This document shows, piece after piece, positions 26,922 through 35,483 of a stretch of 64,000 nucleotides of DNA. A program made the translations under genes and the position numbers. A model generated the notes under the pieces. That model worked only from the letters and a program-made list of their open reading frames with translations, searched no databases and was not told the DNA's origin. This stretch comes from Qipengyuania gaetbuli (GTDB taxonomy: Bacteria; Pseudomonadota; Alphaproteobacteria; Sphingomonadales; Sphingomonadaceae): NCBI RefSeq assembly GCF_009827315.1, contig NZ_WTYF01000003.1, positions 362,708-426,707 of the forward strand, given 5' to 3'. How positions within the stretch are numbered: the first letter of the stretch is position 1; the number at the start of each line of letters is the position of its first letter.

Positions 26922-27383
26922 ATGAGTTACGAACCGAAGGAAGTCCGGCGCAAGCAGTTGCGCATGCTGGCACCTGCGACCCAGATTGCACTTGCGGTGC
27001 TCCTTTTAGCGCTATCGTCACTCGCGCTTTACGCAGCGGCTGCAGGATGGGTCGACCAGACGGTAATGTCTACATTCATAGTGCTGATGACCTTGGTTCT
27101 TTCATCCCGGTCTGCCCTGCGAAGTGGTAATGACAGCCAGCTTGACGAGCATGACCGGCAAATGCGGTACTACGCCATTGCCACGGGCGGAATCGTGCCG
27201 GTTTTAACCCTGGCCGGCTATAGCCTCTTTCTTTCGGCTGGTGACACGCTGTGGCGACCTGTCAGCAAGGTCGAATGGGGTGCGTTCGGGATGTTCATGC
27301 TCGGTGCCACCATCCAGTGCGCAATCATTGCGGCGGCGCGCAAGACGCCTGCTTACGCAGCCGATCTCGACTTCGACGACTAG
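26922..27383 (+). CDS. Hypothetical four-helix membrane protein, paralogue of the preceding gene
   Basis: A 153-aa inner-membrane protein with the same plan as its neighbour: basic N-terminus (EPKEVRRKQLRML), two membrane segments, a loop with SQLDEHDRQMRYYA, two more segments and the ending TPAYAADLDFDD. AGGTGG lies six bases before ATG 26922, favouring that start over the GTG three codons earlier. The repeated YAADLD ending suggests a shared binding function, possibly a partner or protease tag. No known activity. Confidence 0.65.
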   Translation: MSYEPKEVRRKQLRMLAPATQIALAVLLLALSSLALYAAAAGWVDQTVMSTFIVLMTLVLSSRSALRSGNDSQLDEHDRQMRYYAIATGGIVPVLTLAGYSLFLSAGDTLWRPVSKVEWGAFGMFMLGATIQCAIIAAARKTPAYAADLDFDD

Positions 27384-27480
27384 GACCTGAAGGCGAGGAA
27401 ATCCCGGCCGGTGTAACTCCAACCTTGGCAAAAGCGGATCGCATGGCGATATCCCCCGCTCACGCTGACAGGAGCGCCGC

Positions 27481-28836
27481 ATGGCCGATACCGACTACGA
27501 CTACGATCTCTTCACCATCGGCGCGGGGTCGGGCGGCGTCAGGGCGAGCCGCGTTTCGTCCGCGCTCGGCGCTCGCGTCGCCATAGCGGAAGAGCACCGG
27601 GTCGGCGGAACCTGCGTCATTCGCGGCTGCGTGCCCAAGAAGATGCTCGTCTACGGCGCACACTTTGCCGAAGACCTCGAGGATTGCGCCCGCTTCGGCT
27701 GGGAAATCGGCGAGAAGAAGTTCGACTGGAAGGTGCTGCGCGACAACGTGCTGGCCGATGTGGACCGTCTGGAAGGTGCCTATACCGACACGCTTCAGAA
27801 CCACGATGTGACGATCTTCAAGGAGCGGGCCGAGATCACCGGCGCGCACGAGATCACGCTTGCGAGCGGGCGGAAAGTCACGGCGAAATACATCCTTATC
27901 GCCACCGGTGCGCGTCCGCGCGTGCCCGAATGCGAGGGCGCCGAACACGCGATCAGCTCGAACGAGGCCTTCCATCTCGACGAACTGCCGAAGAAGATCA
28001 TCATCGCGGGTGGAGGCTACATCGCCAATGAATTCGCCGGCATCTTCAACGAGTTCGGCTGCGACGTTCACGTGGTCAATCGCGGCGACCGCCTGCTGCG
28101 CAGCTATGACGAGGCGGTGCGCGACCGCTTGCTGCAGATCTCGACGATGAAGGGCATCAAGTTCCGCTTCAACACGACGTTCGAATACATCAAGCCTTGC
28201 GAAGACGGCGGCTACTTCGTGAAGTTGAGCGACAGCGACGAGGAGAAGGCCGACCTCGTCCTCTTTGCTGTCGGGCGCGTGCCGAACACCGAGGGCCTCG
28301 GCCTCGACAAGGCGGGGGTCGAGATGGGCGAGAATGGCGAGATCAAGGTCGACCGCTTCAGCAAGACGAATATCGATCACATCTATGCTGTCGGCGACGT
28401 GACCGACCGCGTGCAGCTCACCCCCGTCGCCATTCGCGAAGGTCAGGCATTCGCGCAGACGGTATTCGGCAAGGGCGACCCGGTCGCCGTCGACCATTCC
28501 TGCATTCCAAGCGCGGTCTTCAGCCATCCGCCTATCGCTGCAGTCGGCATGACCGAGGGTGAAGCGAAGAACGCGCTCGGCTCGGTCAAGGTGTACCTCT
28601 CCGACTTCCGCCCGATGAAGAACGTGCTCGCGGGCCGCAACGAACGCAGCCTCATGAAGATGATCTGCGACGGCGACAGCGGCCGCATCGTCGGCATCCA
28701 CATGATCGCGCCCGAAGCACCCGAAATGATGCAGGCTGCGGCGATTGCCGTGAGGGCCGGGCTGACGAAGGCCGACTTCGATGCGACCACCGCCATCCAC
28801 CCGACCATGGCGGAAGAGCTCGTGCTGATGCGCTGA
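27481..28836 (+). CDS. gor: Glutathione-disulfide reductase
   Basis: An FAD- and NADPH-dependent enzyme that keeps glutathione reduced. The 451-aa protein has the FAD site GAGSGGVRASR, the redox-active disulfide in GGTCVIRGCVPKK, the NAD(P)H site IAGGGYIANEFAG followed by VVNRGDRLL (the NRGDR region suits NADPH), the second FAD segment YAVGDVTDR, and the C-terminal AIHPTMAEELV with the catalytic His. Cytoplasmic. It appears monocistronic. Confidence 0.94.
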   Translation: MADTDYDYDLFTIGAGSGGVRASRVSSALGARVAIAEEHRVGGTCVIRGCVPKKMLVYGAHFAEDLEDCARFGWEIGEKKFDWKVLRDNVLADVDRLEGAYTDTLQNHDVTIFKERAEITGAHEITLASGRKVTAKYILIATGARPRVPECEGAEHAISSNEAFHLDELPKKIIIAGGGYIANEFAGIFNEFGCDVHVVNRGDRLLRSYDEAVRDRLLQISTMKGIKFRFNTTFEYIKPCEDGGYFVKLSDSDEEKADLVLFAVGRVPNTEGLGLDKAGVEMGENGEIKVDRFSKTNIDHIYAVGDVTDRVQLTPVAIREGQAFAQTVFGKGDPVAVDHSCIPSAVFSHPPIAAVGMTEGEAKNALGSVKVYLSDFRPMKNVLAGRNERSLMKMICDGDSGRIVGIHMIAPEAPEMMQAAAIAVRAGLTKADFDATTAIHPTMAEELVLMR

Positions 28837-28922
28837 GAATGGTATTCGCCGCTTCGAATTGCGCACCCCCCGTAATTCTGTAATAAGTAACCAGGTCAAG
28901 AGGTTGCACGGAGAATTCAAAG

Positions 28923-29168
28923 ATGGACAGGGGCGAAAAGAAGCGGGATCGCGGCCTGCTAGTGCTCGCTGTCATGCTGGTCGCGGCCATTCTTGGCGGA
29001 CCGGCAATCTTCTACGGTTTCCTCGCCATGGGTGAGGCCGGCGTCTTCGATAACGCGAAGGACAACTTCTGGCCGATCGTACTGGTCGTACTCGTGCTTG
29101 TGGTTGCGTGGTGGGTCTTCATCCTGTTCCTCGGGAGCCGCGACCTGCGGGCGAAAGACAGCGAATAG
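28923..29168 (+). CDS. Small two-helix membrane protein, unknown function
   Basis: An 81-aa protein with a charged N-terminus (DRGEKKRDRG), two hydrophobic segments (LVLAVMLVAAILGGPAIF and PIVLVVLVLVVAWWVF) and a short charged tail. ACGGAGAA about ten bases upstream can serve as a ribosome site. No family recognised. It is convergent with the FAD oxidoreductase gene. Confidence 0.55.
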   Translation: MDRGEKKRDRGLLVLAVMLVAAILGGPAIFYGFLAMGEAGVFDNAKDNFWPIVLVVLVLVVAWWVFILFLGSRDLRAKDSE

Positions 29169-29182
29169 CCGCGGCAAAGCGC

Positions 29183-30304
29183 TCACCCGCGCGTCGGTAT
29201 CAGCCGCTCTCTCGCCAGCATCTCCCGCGTAACGCCGACGCCGGACAATTCTTCCGGCCATTGTGCCGAAATCGCCAGCGCTTCCGCCGCCAGCGCCATG
29301 GCCGGTGAGGTCTGCAATCCGAAACCGCCCTGTCCCGCCAGCCAGAAGAAGCCGGTTGCTGCCGGATCGAAACCGCACACCGGCAAGCGGTCGGGCGCGA
29401 AGCTGCGCAAGCCCGCCCATTTGCTGGCAAGGCGCGTAATTGTGAGCGTCGTGGCCTCTTCGACCCGCCAAGCGGCGAGGGCGACGTCCTCTTCTTCCGG
29501 CTGCGCATCGCAGGGCTCGCTGTAGTGTTCGTCCATCGGGCAGGCGAGCAGGCGGCCGCGCCCCTCCGGCTCGATATAGAAGCCCGGACCGACAGTCTTG
29601 GTGAAGGGCCAGGGCGATACGTCAAGATCGGCCGGTACATCGAATGTGATCACAGTGCGGCGTAGCGGCCTTATGCCGATGGGCGCGACGCCAGCCAGCC
29701 CGGCAATCTCGTCAACCCAGGCCCCCGCCGCATTGACGATGACCTTGGCGGCATAGCTCTGTCCGGCGGTATCGGCGATCCAGTGGGAGCCGTCATGGCG
29801 CAGCGCCGAGACACTCGCCCGTGTAGCGACTTCGCTACCGGCTGCGATCAGCGAATGCCGATGCCCCTCCAGCATCGCGTGCGCATCGAGCTTGCGTCCC
29901 TTATCGTCGAGCAGGGCGCCGATGATCCCGCCTTCTCCGGCGCGAAGCACAGGCACCAGATCGCGCGCCTCATCGGCTGACAGGCGCCTGACGCCGGGTT
30001 GCCATTTGCGGTAGCCTGCTTCGACGCGATCGAACGCGCCTTCCTGCCCTTCGAGCGCAATGAACAGCGCAGGGTGCCGCTTGGCTGCCGGCTCCTCCAG
30101 AAGCGGGATACTGGCCGCTGTAAGGGCCCTGACCAGCGGCGCGTCCATGTCGAAATGGGCAAAGGCCGCGCTTCGGCCCGAAGCGTGTACGCCGGGTGCA
30201 TCCTCGGCCTCGCACACGACGACGGACCCATGCCGGGCGAGGCGCGCGGCAGCGGACATGCCCGCGATCCCCGCGCCGATGACCAGATAATCGACCTTGC
30301 GCAT
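29183..30304 (-). CDS. FAD-dependent oxidoreductase, DAO family (glycine/D-amino-acid oxidase-like)
   Basis: A 373-aa flavoenzyme. The N-terminus carries the dinucleotide fold YLVIGAGIAGMSAAARLA with E at the end of beta-2 (VVVCEAEDAPG) and ASGRSAAF. Further on are VIVNAAGAWVDEIAGLAG, typical of the DAO family, and a C-terminal LAGQGGFGLQTSPA. Relatives oxidise glycine, sarcosine, D-amino acids or proline derivatives; the actual substrate is not evident. It is divergent from the reductase gene, with about 60 bp between starts. Confidence 0.85.
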   Translation of the reverse strand: MRKVDYLVIGAGIAGMSAAARLARHGSVVVCEAEDAPGVHASGRSAAFAHFDMDAPLVRALTAASIPLLEEPAAKRHPALFIALEGQEGAFDRVEAGYRKWQPGVRRLSADEARDLVPVLRAGEGGIIGALLDDKGRKLDAHAMLEGHRHSLIAAGSEVATRASVSALRHDGSHWIADTAGQSYAAKVIVNAAGAWVDEIAGLAGVAPIGIRPLRRTVITFDVPADLDVSPWPFTKTVGPGFYIEPEGRGRLLACPMDEHYSEPCDAQPEEEDVALAAWRVEEATTLTITRLASKWAGLRSFAPDRLPVCGFDPAATGFFWLAGQGGFGLQTSPAMALAAEALAISAQWPEELSGVGVTREMLARERLIPTRG

Positions 30305-30363
30305 CGAAACTCCGTTGCCCCCTGCAACCGTGCGGCCTAGCCTGCCTGCAAGGGAGGATAGTG

Positions 30364-31389
30364 ATGCCAGGCACAGTACTCGTAACCGGCGGCACGGGCT
30401 ATATCGCGGGCGAACTCATCCGCCAGCTTCTGGCGAAGGGGTGGACGGTTCACGCCACCGTGCGCAGCAAGGCGAAGAGCGAAGCGCGGTTGCGTGCCCT
30501 GATGGGCAATCCGGGCGAGGACCGGCTCAAGATTTTCGAGGCGGAGCTGATGAGCGACGACGGCTGGGCAGAGGCCAATGCCGGCTGCACGCATGTCGCC
30601 CACGTCGCCTCCCCGATCGCTGCCGCCACGCCGAAGGACGAGAACGAGATGATCGTGCCTGCCCGCGAAGGCACGCTGCGTGCCCTGCGTTTCGCAAAGG
30701 AAGCGGGCGTCATACGTTTCGTCCAGACCAGTTCGATGGCCGCCGTCGCATATGGCCGGAATGAGAAGGAATACACGGTCGACGAAAGCGACTGGACCGA
30801 TGTGACCCATCCCGATGTCTATCCCTACGTGAAATCGAAGACGATTTCGGAACGCGCGGCGCGTGACTGGGTGGCGGAGCAGGGCGGGGACATGGAGTTC
30901 GTGTCGGTCAATCCGTCGATGGTGCTGGGACCCGTGGACGATGCGGATTTCTCGCCCTCGGTCGAAGCGGTGAGGCAAGTGCTGGCAGGAGCCATGCCGA
31001 TGGCACCCGACCTAGGGTTTGCCGTCGTGGACACGCGCGACGTCGCCGATCTCCACGTCCGCTGCCTCGAAGAGCCGGGGCTGGGCGGCGAGCGTTTCCT
31101 TGCCGCAGGGCGTTTCCTCAAGATCATCGAGATCGCCGATATCCTGCGCGAACGCCTGCCGGCCGCGCACACCCGCAAGGTGCCGACCAAGGTGATGCCG
31201 AACTGGATGGTTTCGGTGCTCTCGTTGTTCAATCCGGGCGTCAAATCCATCAAGAGCGAGGTCGGCAAGTCGCGCCACGTCGATGCCAGCCACGCGAAGA
31301 ACCGGCTGGGGTGGGAAACGCGTCCGGCCGAGGAAAGCATCGTCGATTGCGCGAAAAGCCTCATCGAACACGGTGTGGTGAAGGTTTGA
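30364..31389 (+). CDS. NAD-dependent epimerase/dihydroflavonol-4-reductase family protein
   Basis: An extended SDR of 341 aa. The NAD(P) motif TGGTGYIAGELIRQLL opens the protein and the catalytic YPYVKSKTISE (Tyr-x3-Lys) lies near residue 157; VQTSSMAAV supplies the Ser. The VNPSMVLGP run is typical of dihydroflavonol-reductase-like and cinnamoyl-reductase-like enzymes. GGAGG seven bases upstream supports ATG 30364. The substrate in bacteria is generally unknown. Confidence 0.85.
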   Translation: MPGTVLVTGGTGYIAGELIRQLLAKGWTVHATVRSKAKSEARLRALMGNPGEDRLKIFEAELMSDDGWAEANAGCTHVAHVASPIAAATPKDENEMIVPAREGTLRALRFAKEAGVIRFVQTSSMAAVAYGRNEKEYTVDESDWTDVTHPDVYPYVKSKTISERAARDWVAEQGGDMEFVSVNPSMVLGPVDDADFSPSVEAVRQVLAGAMPMAPDLGFAVVDTRDVADLHVRCLEEPGLGGERFLAAGRFLKIIEIADILRERLPAAHTRKVPTKVMPNWMVSVLSLFNPGVKSIKSEVGKSRHVDASHAKNRLGWETRPAEESIVDCAKSLIEHGVVKV

Positions 31390-31484
31390 AGCGTCCCGTT
31401 GCGGCATGGTTGGCGCGGCCCGGTTGCCAGCGCGCCGCCGGATAGCCAGAAGGGCATCAAACGAATCGCCTCTGGGGGTTTTCG

Positions 31485-32042
31485 ATGAACGTATTGGCTT
31501 CGCGCGGCCAGCTTCGCGCAAGTTTCATTCGCTGGGCACTGTTCACCGTGCCCCTGTGCGTCCTCCTGGGCTTCCTGGCTGGCCAGCTCGGTGGCCCGAA
31601 CAGCCTGTGGTTCCAGAACCTGGTGAAGCCCGGCATCTATCCGCCCCCGGCGACCTTCGGCATCGTCTGGACAATCCTTTACGTCATGATCGGCCTTTCG
31701 ATTGCGCTGGTTTGCGCCGCCTGGGGCGCGCGCGGTCGCGGCATGGCTATCCTCGCCTTTGCGATCCATTTCCTGCTCAACCTCACCTGGACCCCGGTAT
31801 TCTTCGGGATGAAGGAAATCACCGCCGCGCTGGTCGTGCTGGTCATGATCGACATCACGCTGCTGGTCGTTATCGCGCTGTTCTGGAAAGTCCGCCGGCT
31901 CGCGGCCATGCTGCTGCTGCCGTATCTCGCATGGGTGCTCTTCGCGACCGCGCTCAACTGGCAGTTCTTGCAGCTGAACCCGGATGCCGATGGCGGATTG
32001 CCTGCTGGCGGCACGTCCGAACGCGTGCGCATCGGGAATTGA
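31485..32042 (+). CDS. tspO: TspO/MBR family protein
   Basis: A 185-aa membrane protein with five hydrophobic segments and the family landmarks WFQNLVKPGIYPPPATFGIVW (read in two parts), LNLTWTPVFFG, and AWVLFATALNWQFLQLN. TspO homologues bind porphyrins and tryptophan-derived ligands; in alphaproteobacteria TspO modulates tetrapyrrole and photosynthesis gene expression. Length is slightly above the usual 160 because of N- and C-terminal extensions. It stands upstream of ubiK-like and recO genes, with no tight coupling. Confidence 0.9.
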   Translation: MNVLASRGQLRASFIRWALFTVPLCVLLGFLAGQLGGPNSLWFQNLVKPGIYPPPATFGIVWTILYVMIGLSIALVCAAWGARGRGMAILAFAIHFLLNLTWTPVFFGMKEITAALVVLVMIDITLLVVIALFWKVRRLAAMLLLPYLAWVLFATALNWQFLQLNPDADGGLPAGGTSERVRIGN

Positions 32043-32073
32043 AGCGCGACCACTTCGCGCCTAGATAGCCGCA

Positions 32074-32319
32074 ATGCAAAGCCAGAACCCGCTCATCGCC
32101 GACTTCGTCAAACTCGCCAATTCCGCTGCCGGCACGCTTGCCGGCATGACGCGTGAGGCCCGCGAAAGCGCGCGCGAACGCGCCAAGGAAGCCTTCGGCG
32201 GGATGGATTTCGTCAGCCGCGAGGAGTTCGACGCGGTCAAGGCGATGGCAAGCAAGGCCCGCGAAGAATGCGACAAGCTGGCCGAGCGCATTGCCGCACT
32301 CGAAGCCAAGCAGGGCTGA
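32074..32319 (+). CDS. UbiK-like/BMFP-domain accessory protein
   Basis: An 81-aa, mostly helical protein: an N-terminal amphipathic helix (ADFVKLANSAAGTLAGM), a charged stretch (REARESARERAKE), and the C-terminal coiled coil VSREEFDAVKAMASKAREEC ending LAERIAALEAKQG. This is the BMFP/YqiC pattern, called UbiK in E. coli, where it trimerises and helps ubiquinone biosynthesis under aerobic conditions. The ubiquinone link here rests on family knowledge. Confidence 0.75.
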   Translation: MQSQNPLIADFVKLANSAAGTLAGMTREARESARERAKEAFGGMDFVSREEFDAVKAMASKAREECDKLAERIAALEAKQG

Positions 32320-32389
32320 TCCTCCTACACAAAAGTCAGCTTAGGAACCGGTCGCGGTTGCGTGCGTCACCTGCCTGAAAGGTGACGCC

Positions 32390-32647
32390 ATGCTGACCCA
32401 GCTCGATCCGCCCATTCCTTTGCACGTCCTCGGTCGCGGGGACAGCTATGCGCTCGCCGTCATCGATTACGGGCCGGAGCACAATCTGCTCTGGGTCACC
32501 GCGATCAACGAAACCGGCGAGATCTGGTGTGCACCCAATCCCGAAGTCAGGATGCAGCAGAACTGGTCGATGGGCCGCAAGAAGAGCCTTGCCGTCAAGT
32601 CGTCCCGCGAAGCATTGGCTCGCACGGGGATCGCGCCTAACGGTTAG
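32390..32647 (+). CDS. Conserved hypothetical protein
   Basis: An 85-aa soluble protein of a type I recall as widespread in alphaproteobacteria and uncharacterised. It begins LTQLDPPIPLHVLGRGDS, continues with VIDYGPEHNLLWVTA, and has ETGEIWCAPNPEVRMQQNW followed by a basic GRKKS. Two tryptophans and a proline-rich start suggest a small beta-rich fold. It sits two bases before recO, so the genes are probably translated from one mRNA. Confidence 0.7.
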   Translation: MLTQLDPPIPLHVLGRGDSYALAVIDYGPEHNLLWVTAINETGEIWCAPNPEVRMQQNWSMGRKKSLAVKSSREALARTGIAPNG

Positions 32648-32649
32648 CC

Positions 32650-33249
32650 ATGTACCTGTCCGCCCCCGCGATCCTGCTTGCCGCGCGCCCGCATGGCGAG
32701 ACGGCGGTCATTGCGCGGATGCTGACCGAAGAAAGCGGGGTCATGGCGGCCTATGTCGCCGGGGGCAGGGGCAGGCAGCTGCGCCCTGTGGTCATTCCCG
32801 GCAATCTCGTCGAAGCGGAAATCCGTTCCCGGTCGGATAGCCAGTTGCCCTTTGCCCGGCTCGAACTCGCGCAGAGCCGCGGGCCGTGGCTCAGCGAACC
32901 GCTGCCGGCCTCTGCCATCGCCTGGGTATGCGCGCTGACGGCAAGTGCGCTCCCCGAACGCAATCCCTATCCCAGCCTCTATGCCGCGCTGGCGGCATTG
33001 CTCGATGCGATCTGCAACGCGCCATCGGCGCGCGGCTGGGCGCCTGCATTGGCGAGCTACGAAATCCTCCTGCTGCGCGAACTGGGCTATGGGGGCGAGC
33101 GACCCGAGATAGCGGGGCTTGGCGCGGCTCTGGAAATTCTCGACCGCAACGAGGCCCAAATCGCCCGCTACCTGCTTGCGGACACGCGGGCGGACGTTCT
33201 AGCCGCTAGGACTGTATTGAGGCAGCGGCTGGGACGCATAGGAACATGA
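32650..33249 (+). CDS. recO: DNA repair protein RecO
   Basis: RecO works with RecR (and RecF) to load RecA on SSB-covered DNA. The N-terminal OB fold is recognisable ([22 protein letters not shown], then [12 protein letters not shown] and [10 protein letters not shown]), followed by a helical domain ([29 protein letters not shown]). At 199 aa it is shorter than the usual 230-250 and lacks a zinc-binding Cys cluster, which many alphaproteobacterial versions also lack. Its stop overlaps the leuB start (ATGA). Confidence 0.88.
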   Translation: MYLSAPAILLAARPHGETAVIARMLTEESGVMAAYVAGGRGRQLRPVVIPGNLVEAEIRSRSDSQLPFARLELAQSRGPWLSEPLPASAIAWVCALTASALPERNPYPSLYAALAALLDAICNAPSARGWAPALASYEILLLRELGYGGERPEIAGLGAALEILDRNEAQIARYLLADTRADVLAARTVLRQRLGRIGT

Positions 33250-34313
33250 AGATTGCGGTATTGGCCGGAGACGGCATCGGCCCCGAAGTCACGCGCGAGG
33301 CGCTGAAGGTCCTTGATGCACTGTCCCTGCCGGGTCTCGTCCTTTTTGAAGGCGATGTCGGCGGAATTGCCTACAAGCGCCATGGCCATCCGCTACCCGC
33401 AGAAACGCTCGAAATGGCCCGCGCGGCCGATGCCGTGCTGTTTGGCGCGGTCGGCGATCCCGAATGCGATACCCTCCCGCGCGAACACCGGCCCGAACAG
33501 GCGATCCTGGGCTTGCGCAGCGAGCTGAGGCTGTTTGCGAACCTGCGTCCTGCTGCCGGTTTTCCCGGCCTCGAAGATCTCTCCCCGCTCAAGCCGGAGC
33601 TGGCGCGGGGGATCGACCTGCTGGTCGTGCGCGAACTCAATGGCGACGTCTATTTCGGCAAGAAGGGCGAACGCGATAGTGCCGGGGGGCGCGAAGGGTG
33701 GGACGACATGTCCTACAACGAGGCGGAAGTGCGGCGGATCGCCCACACCGGTTTCCGGGCCGCGCAGAAGCGCCGCAAGAAACTGACCAGCGTCGACAAG
33801 GCCAATGTCCTCGAAACCAGCCGCATTTGGCGCGAGGCGGTCATCAAGGTCGCGGCCGAATATCCCGATGTGGAGCTCGACCACATGTATGTCGACAATG
33901 CCGCCATGCAGATGGTGCGCAGCCCCGGCCAGTTCGACGTGGTCCTGACCGGCAATCTGTTCGGCGACATCCTGTCCGACCAGGCGAGTGCCTGCGTCGG
34001 CTCGATCGGCCTGCTGGCGAGCGCCAGCCTCGGCGAAAGGCAGACCGGCTTCGGTACCTTCGGCCTTTACGAACCGATCCACGGCAGCGCGCCCGACATT
34101 ACCGGGCAGGGCAAGGCCAATCCGATCGCGGCCATCCTCAGCCTCGCCATGCTGCTGCGCCATTCGCTCGGCCGCGAGGAAGAGGCGAACCGCATCGAAC
34201 GGGCAGCCGCGAAGACGTTGGCGAGCGAAATCCGCGGCGCGGACCTCGGCGGAAGTGCCTCTACCGGGGAAATCGGCGATGCCGTGGTTAGGAACCTGCT
34301 AAGCATATCTTGA
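33246..34313 (+). CDS. leuB: 3-isopropylmalate dehydrogenase
   Basis: The third step of leucine synthesis: NAD-dependent oxidative decarboxylation of 3-isopropylmalate. The 355-aa length is typical. Motifs include AGDGIGPEV at the N-terminus, [14 protein letters not shown] with the substrate arginines, [11 protein letters not shown], the catalytic Lys/Tyr region, [32 protein letters not shown] with metal-binding aspartates, and the NAD loop [11 protein letters not shown]. It overlaps recO by four bases, an unusual partner; leuC/leuD are not in the window. Confidence 0.96.
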   Translation: MKIAVLAGDGIGPEVTREALKVLDALSLPGLVLFEGDVGGIAYKRHGHPLPAETLEMARAADAVLFGAVGDPECDTLPREHRPEQAILGLRSELRLFANLRPAAGFPGLEDLSPLKPELARGIDLLVVRELNGDVYFGKKGERDSAGGREGWDDMSYNEAEVRRIAHTGFRAAQKRRKKLTSVDKANVLETSRIWREAVIKVAAEYPDVELDHMYVDNAAMQMVRSPGQFDVVLTGNLFGDILSDQASACVGSIGLLASASLGERQTGFGTFGLYEPIHGSAPDITGQGKANPIAAILSLAMLLRHSLGREEEANRIERAAAKTLASEIRGADLGGSASTGEIGDAVVRNLLSIS

Positions 34314-34339
34314 GATTTTCCCGCTAGTCGGGCCATGCA

Positions 34340-35479
34340 ATGGACATGGATCCGCAAACCCAGCCGGCAAGCACCGCAGCGACCGCAAGGCCGCTCGAAC
34401 TGGCCATCATCCTGCCGACGCTCAACGAGCGTGACAATCTCGCCCCGCTCGTCGTCAGGATCGAGGAGGCGCTCGGTCCGGCGGGCTGGGAAGTGCTCAT
34501 CGTCGACGACAACTCCGCCGACGGTACTGCCGACGAGGCGCGGCGCATCGCGCTTCGCGACCCGCGCGTCCGGGTCATCCAGCGGATCGGGCGTCGCGGC
34601 TTGTCCAGCGCCGCGATCGAGGGGTTCTGCGCAACCGCAGCCCCCTATTGCGCGGTCATGGACGCCGACCACCAGCACGATCCCAAGCTGCTCGCCGTGA
34701 TGCTTGCCAGCGTGAAGGCGGGCGAGGCGGACGTCGCTGTCGCCAGCCGCTTTGCCGAAGGGGCAAGCATGGAGGAGTGGGGCAGGCCCGACCGCGAGAA
34801 GCTGTCGAGCATCGCCAACGGCCTTGCGCGCAGGCTCACCGGTGTTGAGTTGTCCGATCCGATGAGCGGGTTCTTCCTGCTGCCGACCGAAATCGCCCGG
34901 CGTCTCGTGCCGAACCTTTCCGGGATCGGCTTCAAGATATTGCTCGACCTGCTGGCGACCTCGAAAACACCGCTCAGGGTGAAGGATTTCCCGATGAATT
35001 TCTCCGCGCGCCGCTCGGGCGAAAGCAAGCTCGACCGTGCCATCGCGCTGGATTTCCTCGCTGGCCTATACGACAAGAGCTTCGGCAGGATCATCCCGAC
35101 CCGCTTCGCGCTGTTCGGCACGGTCGGCGCGCTGGGCGTGCTGGTCCACATGGCCATTCTCTACGTTTTCCTGCTGGTTGCAGGCACGAACTTCAGCTGG
35201 AGCCAGGCCGCCGCGACCTTTGGTGCGATGACCTTCAATTTCTGGCTGAACAATTTCCTGACCTATCGCGACCGCCGCCTGAAAAGCGCGAACCGGATAT
35301 TCTGGGGCTGGGCGAGCTTCATTGCGGCCTGCTCGATCGGCGCCTTTGCCAACGTGGCCGTCGCAACGACACTGCACGACCGCGGTTTCCACGAGCTGGT
35401 AGCAGCATTGGTCGGCATCGGTATCGGTTCGGTATGGAATTACGCTCTGTCGAGCCGCTTCGTCTGGGGCCGGTTCTGA
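34340..35479 (+). CDS. Polyprenyl-phosphate glycosyltransferase (DPM1-like) fused to GtrA domain
   Basis: A 379-aa two-part protein. Residues 20-250 are a family-2 glycosyltransferase of the dolichol-phosphate-mannose-synthase type: LAIILPTLNERDNL, LIVDDNSADGT, VMDADHQHDP and SDPMSGFF. Residues 255-379 are a GtrA-like domain with four membrane segments (FALFGTVGALGVLVHMA, FNFWLNNFLTYRDR, NYALSSRFVW). It should charge a polyprenyl phosphate with a sugar and perhaps flip it. The convergent neighbour is a PMT-type transferase that uses such donors. Confidence 0.87.
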   Translation: MDMDPQTQPASTAATARPLELAIILPTLNERDNLAPLVVRIEEALGPAGWEVLIVDDNSADGTADEARRIALRDPRVRVIQRIGRRGLSSAAIEGFCATAAPYCAVMDADHQHDPKLLAVMLASVKAGEADVAVASRFAEGASMEEWGRPDREKLSSIANGLARRLTGVELSDPMSGFFLLPTEIARRLVPNLSGIGFKILLDLLATSKTPLRVKDFPMNFSARRSGESKLDRAIALDFLAGLYDKSFGRIIPTRFALFGTVGALGVLVHMAILYVFLLVAGTNFSWSQAAATFGAMTFNFWLNNFLTYRDRRLKSANRIFWGWASFIAACSIGAFANVAVATTLHDRGFHELVAALVGIGIGSVWNYALSSRFVWGRF

Positions 35480-35483
35480 CCAA

